Positions 16,872 to 22,056 of a DNA stretch of 22,056 bases are shown here, in pieces (positions within the stretch are counted from its first letter, which is position 1; each line of letters starts with the position of its first letter). Source of the stretch: JBDKTH01 sp964558295 (GTDB lineage: Bacteria > Planctomycetota > Planctomycetia > Pirellulales > Thermoguttaceae); NCBI GenBank assembly GCA_964558295.1, contig CAZLDQ010000091.1, positions 1 to 22,056 on the forward strand, written 5' to 3'. The notes under the pieces are model-generated. The model saw only the letters and a list, made by a program, of their open reading frames with translations, was not told where the DNA came from and did not search any database. A program made the translations under genes and the position numbers.

Positions 16872-16903
16872 CGTCAATCAGTTAAACTGGGAGATTTGCG
16901 CAA
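16872..16903 (-). promoter_or_regulatory. TTGCGCAAAT motif upstream of a TTGACG box, in front of the DUF3352-like gene
   Basis: TTGCGCAA lies at 16896-16903 (ATTTGCGCAA on the plus strand) and TTGACG on the minus strand at 16872-16877, 18 bases apart and about 165 bases before the GTG start. It is the same arrangement as in front of DUF1559, but 11 bases (one helical turn) wider. No clear -10 follows. The rest of 16710-17034 contains nothing I can name. Confidence 0.4.
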
Positions 16904-17034
16904 CCGCTATCCCGCCCACAAGCAATCACAGCAGACTGCCTGCCACCCACCACTCCGTGGAAGGAGCATCCCCAATGCACGGCCACACTCCCCACCTTGC
17001 CCCCCCAGCGACCCAAACAGACCGGCCGCCTTCC

Positions 17035-17063
17035 TAGACGGCCCTGGGCCGTGATGGGATAAT
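17035..17063 (+). promoter_or_regulatory. Predicted leaderless promoter with a palindrome between -35 and -10
   Basis: TAGACG (17035-17040, four of six) and GATAAT (17058-17063, five of six) are spaced by 17 bases. Transcription would start at about 17070, the A of the HD-gene ATG, so the message would be leaderless; no good Shine-Dalgarno sequence precedes the ATG. ACGGCCC-T-GGGCCGT (17038-17052) is a perfect inverted repeat that lies between the two boxes and overlaps the -35, a classic repressor position. Confidence 0.45.
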
Positions 17064-17069
17064 CTGCCT

Positions 17070-18479
17070 ATGCACTACTTTCAGGACTACCAGAACGAAA
17101 GCCTCAGCCACGATGCCATCCACGGCTACATCACCTTTACTGCGCCCGCCGGACTCCCCGAAGGCGAAATCGCCGAACGTGAAATCATCGATCATCCCTG
17201 GATCCAGCGCCTGAGGCAAATCCATCAACTACAGACGGCTTGGTGGGTATTCCCCACCGCTGAACACACCCGCTTCCAGCACGTCCTGGGGGCTATGCAC
17301 CTTTCCAGCCGCGTCATTGAGCGGCTCTATCCAAGCCTCCTCGCCTCCTGCCCAGGCACCCCCAGCCGGGGCTATGTCGAATCGCTCATGCGGCTGGCCG
17401 CGCTACTGCACGACGTCGGTCATGGACCCTTCGGTCACTTTTTTGACCAGTTCTACCTGTCTGACTACGGCCTGACCCACGAGTTGGTCGGGGCGGAAAT
17501 CATTCGCCACGAGCTGGCCGACCTCGTGCGACGCGTGCGACGCAATCCCTACAGCCGCCTGGAACCTCACGAGACGCTCGACCCCAACGAGATCGCCACC
17601 CTGATCATTCGCCCCAAGGACGGCGATGCCGATTCCCTGCCGCAATGGCTCCGCTTTCTCCGCGCCTTGTTCAGCGGGCTGTACACGGTCGACAACATGG
17701 ATTTCGTGTTGCGCGACGCCTATATGTCGGGCTACAGCACCCGGGCGTTCGACCTCGATCGGCTCCTGCACTACAGTGCGTTTACCCCCAAGGGACTCAC
17801 GATCCACGAACGGGGCCTCTCCGCCCTGGTGCGATTCATCAGTGTCCGCGCGGAACTCTTCCGAACAATCTATTTCCACCGCACCGTTCGGGCGATCGAC
17901 CTGTCGCTCCAGGAACTGTTCGTGGAAAGCAAGCCGTTCATCTTCCCTGGCAATCCCCTGGAACACCTGGACGAATACTTGCACCTGACCGAGTGGTCGC
18001 TGCTGAATCGCGTCTCGGCTTGGTCGCGCAGCATGGAGCCAGTCCTCAAACGCCTCGGCCAACACTGGGAGCAGATGCTCCGCCGAAACGTGCGATGGAA
18101 AATGGCGGTTGAACGAACGATCTTCTTCAAGCCGGGCGAAGCGGAACACACGAGCGTCTTCAGCAACGAAAGACTCTTCGAAGCCGCCGTACGAGCCCGG
18201 CTGCCGAAGGACTTGCGCGACCTGCCGTTGCGGTTCGACCCGCCGCGTCACGTCCACCGTCCCGGCACCCAAGCGCCCGCCTCGGGCCAGAACTTCCTCT
18301 ACGATCCGGCCCGGGATCAGATCCGCGGGCTCGACGCAAGGGAGTTGTTCCGACAAATCCCAGTCAGCTATCGGATCTGCCGAATCTATGCGGAAGACAG
18401 CCATCACAACGCCGAACTGGCCGCCGCTATGGATCAGTTGCTCGGCGAGACTGGCGTGGATGATGTGACGAACATGTAA
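17070..18479 (+). CDS. HD-domain phosphohydrolase, SAMHD1/dNTPase-like
   Basis: This 469-aa cytoplasmic metal-dependent hydrolase has the full HD set: His71 (HTRFQHVLG), His114-Asp115 (LLHDVGHGPFGHFFD) and Asp208 (LYTVDNMDFVLRDAY). It also keeps the extra residues of SAMHD1-type dNTP triphosphohydrolases: His118, His123, Asp126 and His137 (LTHELVGAEIIRH). The likely reaction is dNTP to deoxynucleoside plus triphosphate, but many bacterial relatives are untested and other nucleotides are possible. The N-terminal DAIHGYITF and IIDHPWIQRLRQIHQL are typical of this family. The C-terminal 150 residues are less conserved. The start was chosen from family alignment. It is followed after 51 bases by the TPR gene. 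Confidence 0.88.
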   Translation: MHYFQDYQNESLSHDAIHGYITFTAPAGLPEGEIAEREIIDHPWIQRLRQIHQLQTAWWVFPTAEHTRFQHVLGAMHLSSRVIERLYPSLLASCPGTPSRGYVESLMRLAALLHDVGHGPFGHFFDQFYLSDYGLTHELVGAEIIRHELADLVRRVRRNPYSRLEPHETLDPNEIATLIIRPKDGDADSLPQWLRFLRALFSGLYTVDNMDFVLRDAYMSGYSTRAFDLDRLLHYSAFTPKGLTIHERGLSALVRFISVRAELFRTIYFHRTVRAIDLSLQELFVESKPFIFPGNPLEHLDEYLHLTEWSLLNRVSAWSRSMEPVLKRLGQHWEQMLRRNVRWKMAVERTIFFKPGEAEHTSVFSNERLFEAAVRARLPKDLRDLPLRFDPPRHVHRPGTQAPASGQNFLYDPARDQIRGLDARELFRQIPVSYRICRIYAEDSHHNAELAAAMDQLLGETGVDDVTNM

Positions 18480-18530
18480 GCTACCAAGCTTGGACCTTCA
18501 ATTCCGGACTCCGTCTTTGCGGGGGGGCAC

Positions 18531-19286
18531 ATGCAGTTTCTCGGCATACTCCTGCTTGTCTTGCAGTTGACCTGTGTCGTTCATGCCGTCAAGACCGGGC
18601 GAGCCTACTACTGGCTTTGGATTATCCTCTTCATGCCAGGGATTGGTTCGCTCGCCTATTTCATCGTCGAACTGCTCCCCTCCCAGTCGACCGGTTCGGC
18701 CGTGAAAAAGGCCGGCGAGGGGCTGATCGCCATCGTGAATCCGGGGCGGCCATTACGGCAGCTTGAGGAGGAGTTGGATCTGTGCGACAATGTGAAGAAT
18801 CGTCAGGCTCTGGCCCGCGGATACATGAACGCAGGCCGCCATGACGAAGCGATTAACCTGTATCAGAAATGCCTGACCGGCGTATTCAAGGACGACCCGG
18901 CCGTACTGCTGGAGTTGGCCTATGCCTACTTCCTCTGCCAGCGGTTTGCCGAGGCCAAGGAGACAATCGAGCGACTGACCGGCGTCCACCCCGGCTTCCA
19001 CCAGGAAGAGCGACAACTCCTCTTGGCGAGAACCTGCGAGGAGACCGACGATGTCAAGGAGGCCCTGGAAGTCTACCGAACGATGCTGAAGTCCTCCTCA
19101 GGGGAGGAGGTCCGCTGTCGCTACGCCTTGTTGCTGGACCGGACCGGCGAACACCGTCAGGCGTTCGAACTATTCAGCGAGGTCCTAATCCGCGCCCGGC
19201 GCTCGCCGCGGTACTACCGGCGGGCACAGAAGCAATGGATCAAGCTGGCCAAGCAGTACCTGGCCCAACAAGCCCAGAGTCGGTAG
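18531..19286 (+). CDS. Membrane-anchored TPR protein with PLDc_N-like N-terminus
   Basis: This 251-aa protein has two N-terminal membrane helices (about residues 3-20 and 27-49; YYWLWIILFMPGIGSLAYFIVELLP), resembling the short two-helix segment at the start of cardiolipin synthases (PLDc_N). The rest, about residues 80-235, is tetratricopeptide-like helical pairs: ALARGYMNAGRHDEAINLYQ, LLELAYAYFLCQRFAEAKET, EETDDVKEALEVYRTML, LLDRTGEHRQAFELFSEVL. TPR units bind partner proteins, so it is probably a membrane scaffold facing the cytoplasm. The partner is unknown. A run of seven Gs ending three bases before the ATG can serve as the ribosome binding site. It precedes the UPF0158 gene by 17 bases and is probably cotranscribed with it. 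Confidence 0.78.
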   Translation: MQFLGILLLVLQLTCVVHAVKTGRAYYWLWIILFMPGIGSLAYFIVELLPSQSTGSAVKKAGEGLIAIVNPGRPLRQLEEELDLCDNVKNRQALARGYMNAGRHDEAINLYQKCLTGVFKDDPAVLLELAYAYFLCQRFAEAKETIERLTGVHPGFHQEERQLLLARTCEETDDVKEALEVYRTMLKSSSGEEVRCRYALLLDRTGEHRQAFELFSEVLIRARRSPRYYRRAQKQWIKLAKQYLAQQAQSR

Positions 19287-19303
19287 TCACAGGGAGTTGA
19301 AGT

Positions 19304-19777
19304 ATGACCAAACCCGCCAAACTCAGAGATCTCGCCGACCACCTTGGCATGCAGTCCGACGAGTCCACAACATACTACGACTGCCAGACGGGCGAATTGG
19401 TGTTCATAACCGACGAGGATATGAGAGCGGCGGAAGACGAAGAGCCGCTGGACGACATCCCCGACTGGGAAGAAGACAGTGTCGAAATAGCCCGGCAGAT
19501 CGCCGCAGATACCGAAGGGCGTTTTATCCCCATCCCGTCGAAGTTCGACCTTGATGAATACCGCATCATGGAGGATTTCTGCTACTCCGTGGAAGATGAA
19601 GCGGCCTCCAACCGTCTGCTGCATGCCATCAAAGGAAAAGGGGCCTTTCGACGGTTCAAGGACACGGCCTATGATCTCGGGATAATCGAACAGTGGTACG
19701 CCTACCGAGACGAAGCGTTTACGGAAATTGCCAAAGAGTGGTGTGAAGCACATGACATCCCCTACATCGATGAATGA
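19304..19777 (+). CDS. UPF0158 family protein
   Basis: This 157-aa acidic soluble protein carries the UPF0158 signatures: a central FIPIPSKFDLDEYRIMEDFC, then AIKGKGAFRRFKDTA and the C-terminal IEQWYAYRDEAFTEIAKEWC. The biochemical function of the family is unknown. The N-terminal part (DLADHLGMQSDESTTYYDCQ) is the usual 'describes itself by a short conserved region then a variable acidic stretch' layout. The start follows GGGAG eight bases upstream. Its last codons overlap the purB start, so the two genes are translationally coupled. The tight packing with the TPR gene and purB suggests an operon, but no shared role is known. Confidence 0.88.
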   Translation: MTKPAKLRDLADHLGMQSDESTTYYDCQTGELVFITDEDMRAAEDEEPLDDIPDWEEDSVEIARQIAADTEGRFIPIPSKFDLDEYRIMEDFCYSVEDEAASNRLLHAIKGKGAFRRFKDTAYDLGIIEQWYAYRDEAFTEIAKEWCEAHDIPYIDE

Positions 19778-21203
19778 AACCCATTTGCATTACGACAACC
19801 CCTTGATCGTCCGCTACGCTTCCCGTGGAATGAGCGAGCTCTGGGGCCCACAGCGCAAGTTCAGCACCTGGCGGCGGCTCTGGGTGGCCTTGGCCGAGGC
19901 CGAAGCCGAGTTGGGCCTGCCGGTTTCCGCCGAGCAGATCGCCGAGATGAAGGCCCACCTCGACGATATCGATTTCGACGTGGCGGCCAGCTATGAACGG
20001 CGTCTGCGTCACGATGTGATGGCTCATGTGCATACCTTCGGCGACTGCTGCCCCAAGGCCAGACCGATCATCCATCTTGGGGCGACAAGCTGCTACGTCA
20101 CCGACAACACCGACCTCATCCTGCTACGTGAAGCTCTGCAAATGATCCGCACCCGACTGGTAACGGTGATCGACCAGCTTGCGACGTTTGCCGAAAAGTA
20201 TCGCGATCAGGCTTGTCTGGCCTTTACCCACATGCAGCCGGCGCAGCCGACGACCGTCGGCAAACGGGCCTGCCTTTGGGCGTATGACTTCGTCTTGGAC
20301 CTGGAAGAAATCGAACACCGCTTGGCCTTGTTGAAAGCTCACGGCTCCAAGGGGACCACCGGTACCCAGGCCAGTTTCCTCGAACTGTGCCACGGCGACC
20401 ACGCCAAAGTTCGACGCTTGGACGAATTGATCTGTCAGAAGATCGGCTTTGCCGAAGCCTACCCGGTCACCGGCCAAACCTATCCGCGCAAAATTGATTC
20501 CCAGGTGCTGGCCGTGCTCTCAGGAATTGCCCAGAGCGCCCACAAAATGGCCACCGACCTGCGGCTTCTGCAGCATCGCAAGGAGGTGGAAGAGCCTTTT
20601 GAAAAAGAGCAAATTGGCTCCTCCGCCATGGCCTACAAGCGAAATCCGATGCGGAGCGAACGGATCTGCTCGCTGGCCCGGCTGGTCATCAGCCTCGAAT
20701 CGAGCCCGGCGATGACCGTCGCCACCCAATGGTTCGAACGCACGCTCGACGATAGCGCCAATCGCCGGCTGGTCCTCCCCCAGTCGTTCCTGGCGACCGA
20801 CGCCGTGCTGATCCTCTGCCGGAACGTCACCTCAGGGCTGGTCGTCTATCCGCAAGTGATCCGCAAAAACCTCGAAGCCGAACTCCCCTTCATGGCCACG
20901 GAAAACATCCTCATGGATGCCGTGGCAGCAGGCGGCGATCGGCAAGAACTCCACGAACGGATCCGCCAGCACAGTCAGGCCGCGGCCGCGGTGGTCAAGC
21001 AAGAAGGCGGCCCAAACGACCTCCTGAACCGGCTGGCAACCGACCCGGCCTTTGCCGGAATTGACCTCCACGCCTCTCTCGATCCGGCCAAATTCGTCGG
21101 CCGCGCTCCCGAACAGGTCGACGAGTTTCTCGCCGAGGTGATTGGGCCGATTCGGGCCAAGTATCCGCCGACGCAGGAGCTGGAGGGGGATGTAAAGGTC
21201 TGA
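19770..21203 (+). CDS. purB: Adenylosuccinate lyase, eukaryote-like type
   Basis: This 477-aa cytoplasmic enzyme cleaves SAICAR to AICAR and adenylosuccinate to AMP, both releasing fumarate, in de novo purine synthesis. The sequence follows the human/metazoan type (human 484 aa) closely: RRLRHDVMAHVHTFG, IHLGATSCYV, KGTTGTQASFL, AYKRNPMRSER, QWFERTLDDSANRR, ELPFMATENI and VVKQEGG. Catalytic positions are His154 (FTHMQPAQ) and the serine loop at about 284 (QIGSSAM). Start 19770 was chosen because MNETHLHYDNPLIVRYAS matches the family N-terminus; ATG 19752 is an alternative. It overlaps the UPF0158 gene by eight bases and lacks its own clear ribosome binding site. No other purine gene lies in the window. 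Confidence 0.95.
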   Translation: MNETHLHYDNPLIVRYASRGMSELWGPQRKFSTWRRLWVALAEAEAELGLPVSAEQIAEMKAHLDDIDFDVAASYERRLRHDVMAHVHTFGDCCPKARPIIHLGATSCYVTDNTDLILLREALQMIRTRLVTVIDQLATFAEKYRDQACLAFTHMQPAQPTTVGKRACLWAYDFVLDLEEIEHRLALLKAHGSKGTTGTQASFLELCHGDHAKVRRLDELICQKIGFAEAYPVTGQTYPRKIDSQVLAVLSGIAQSAHKMATDLRLLQHRKEVEEPFEKEQIGSSAMAYKRNPMRSERICSLARLVISLESSPAMTVATQWFERTLDDSANRRLVLPQSFLATDAVLILCRNVTSGLVVYPQVIRKNLEAELPFMATENILMDAVAAGGDRQELHERIRQHSQAAAAVVKQEGGPNDLLNRLATDPAFAGIDLHASLDPAKFVGRAPEQVDEFLAEVIGPIRAKYPPTQELEGDVKV

Positions 21204-21247
21204 GGAGAATGGCCCAGGTCAAACGCCTGAATGGCCACTGATCCTCA
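21201..21247. terminator. Convergent-gene hairpin that includes both stop codons
   Basis: TGAGGA/TCCTCA, TGGCC/GGCCA and CAGG/CCTG nest in one imperfect stem (15 pairs, internal loops of 3/4 and 0/3 bases, seven-base apical loop). It begins with the purB stop codon and ends with the fur-family stop codon read from the other strand. It lacks a T-run. It is a plausible shared, bidirectional terminator. Confidence 0.45.
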
Positions 21248-21739
21248 TTCGCGCTCCCCTGCCTGTTTCTGCCGACGGCGACAGTCGGCACAAATGCCCG
21301 TGACGAACATGCGGTGCCCGAGAACCGTGAAGCGATGTTGGCGGGCGACCGTGTCACGCAGTTGCTCTAAGGCATCGCTGTGAAACTCGATCAGCCGGTT
21401 GCAGACCTGACAATAGAGATGATCGTGACTGGGATAACCGTATTCGTGCTCGTAAACACTCCGGTCACCTAGGGCCATCTTCTTGAGCAGGCCGGCCTCC
21501 ACCAATTCGCCCAGCGTTCGATAGACGGTCGGCCGACTGACTTCCCCCTGCACAATTAAGTCGCGCAGGTGATCCATGAGCTCTTCGACGTCGAAGTGGT
21601 CGTGATGACTGAAGACCTGCTCGACGATCTGCTGACGTTGCCGGGTAACTCGTTTGCCGCGTCCCTGGAGGAACTTCGCAAACTGCTCCCACGGAGAGTG
21701 TTTAACCGGGACGGCACGCAGTGAGAAGTCGTCCGGCAT
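21245..21739 (-). CDS. Fur-family metal-responsive transcription regulator
   Basis: This 164-aa DNA-binding protein has the Fur winged helix with recognition helix VSRPTVYRTLGELVEAGLL (residues 68-86), followed by the dimerisation domain. Two CxxC pairs (Cys110/Cys113 in YCQVC and Cys150/Cys153 in ICADC) form the structural zinc site. The His-rich motifs HHDHFD (45-50), SHDHLYC (104-110) and His142 are likely regulatory metal ligands. The family includes Fur (iron), Zur (zinc), Mur and PerR; the sequence alone does not decide the metal. The N-terminus is about ten residues longer than usual. It starts six bases after the flgM stop, so the two are cotranscribed. It is convergent with purB. Confidence 0.92.
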   Translation of the reverse strand: MPDDFSLRAVPVKHSPWEQFAKFLQGRGKRVTRQRQQIVEQVFSHHDHFDVEELMDHLRDLIVQGEVSRPTVYRTLGELVEAGLLKKMALGDRSVYEHEYGYPSHDHLYCQVCNRLIEFHSDALEQLRDTVARQHRFTVLGHRMFVTGICADCRRRQKQAGERE

Positions 21740-21745
21740 GCGACT

Positions 21746-22024
21746 TTACCCGATCTCATCCAACAATCGATCGATCGCCACTCCAAGCTTGTCAGGCGTC
21801 TCATACGTGCCTGCAGCAATCTGCGAACGAATCCGATTGACCAGGTCCTGGCGGATGTCGGGCACTTCCTGCATCTGGTCCATCAGACGGCCAGCGTCAG
21901 AGATTTGCAGTTCATCCTGGATCGAGGCGGATTGACCGGACGCTTGCGACGTGGACAACCGCGCGGTGTGCGGGGCGCCGAGGGTTTGGGCTCCATGCAA
22001 TTGAGCCGGACCGTAGATCTGCAT
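21746..22024 (-). CDS. flgM: FlgM-like anti-sigma-28 factor
   Basis: This 92-aa protein has the FlgM pattern at its C-terminus: PDIRQDLVNRIRSQIAAGTY followed by ETPDKLGVAIDRLLDEI. FlgM binds and inhibits the flagellar sigma factor FliA until it is exported through the completed hook. The N-terminal half is polar, low-complexity and probably disordered, as in FlgM proteins. The start follows GGGAG with seven-base spacing. No flagellar gene lies in the window. The next gene, six bases downstream, is the Fur-family regulator, so flagellar late-gene control and metal sensing share one transcript here. The promoter would lie beyond the right edge of the window. Confidence 0.85.
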   Translation of the reverse strand: MQIYGPAQLHGAQTLGAPHTARLSTSQASGQSASIQDELQISDAGRLMDQMQEVPDIRQDLVNRIRSQIAAGTYETPDKLGVAIDRLLDEIG

Positions 22025-22056
22025 CCTAATTCTCCCAGAGAAGAGTCGTTGCCGTC

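Noticed and set aside
16857..17054. Short plus-strand open frame between the divergent genes
   Set aside because: No family resemblance, no ribosome binding site, and it covers the predicted promoter and TTGCGCAAAT site.
1..22056. CRISPR array, tRNA, rRNA, transposase or phage genes
   Set aside because: No regularly spaced repeats, no cloverleaf-like conserved arms (such as GGTTCGAATCC) and no transposase or integrase motifs were found by reading both strands; short tRNAs could still be missed without a covariance search.

Overview
The window looks like a chromosomal segment from a planctomycete (Planctomycetota, probably Pirellulales or a relative). The main evidence is a DUF1559 protein with a prepilin-type N-terminus, several small lipoproteins, a carboxypeptidase-regulatory-like lipoprotein next to the DUF1559 gene, a very long secreted esterase with an N-terminal 'ELVLKDGRVLKGKL' start, and GC-rich coding with loosely packed operons. 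The assignment to order is inference. No rRNA, tRNA, CRISPR array, insertion sequence or phage gene was recognised.

Layout. Bases 1-512 have no convincing gene but carry a striking purine-rich then pyrimidine-rich tract. Plus-strand genes follow: a small Lys/Trp-rich exported protein (513-890), a small lipoprotein (922-1158), a HicB/HicA toxin-antitoxin pair (1378-1796) under a good sigma70-like promoter, a divergent SelA-like PLP enzyme starting one base after hicA (1798-3195), and a 789-aa secreted alpha/beta-hydrolase (3344-5713). A strong hairpin separates this from a minus-strand block. Read in transcription order, that block holds a secreted DUF3352-like protein (16709-14826), a GntP-family permease with a large central insert (14540-12768), a frameshifted DUF1559 gene (12306-11183), a lipoprotein (11068-10613), and a membrane fusion protein plus RND (AcrB-type) pump (10331-5923). 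From 17070 the plus strand holds a SAMHD1-like HD phosphohydrolase, a membrane-anchored TPR protein, a UPF0158 protein and a eukaryote-type adenylosuccinate lyase (purB). The window ends with a minus-strand flgM-fur pair convergent with purB.

How the genes work together. The membrane fusion protein and RND permease form an efflux pump that still needs an outer-membrane channel from elsewhere. The HD phosphohydrolase and purB both touch nucleotide pools, but I have no evidence that they are one pathway. hicBA-selA is arranged as one transcription unit. A recurring motif (TTGCGCAAAT on the minus strand) lies upstream of a TTGACR hexamer in front of two minus-strand genes, DUF1559 and the DUF3352-like gene, which suggests a shared regulator. 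The most unusual items are this shared motif, the DUF1559 frameshift with a repeat-derived C-terminus, the GntP insert, the hicBA-selA junction, and a palindrome placed between the -35 and -10 of a predicted leaderless promoter for the HD gene.
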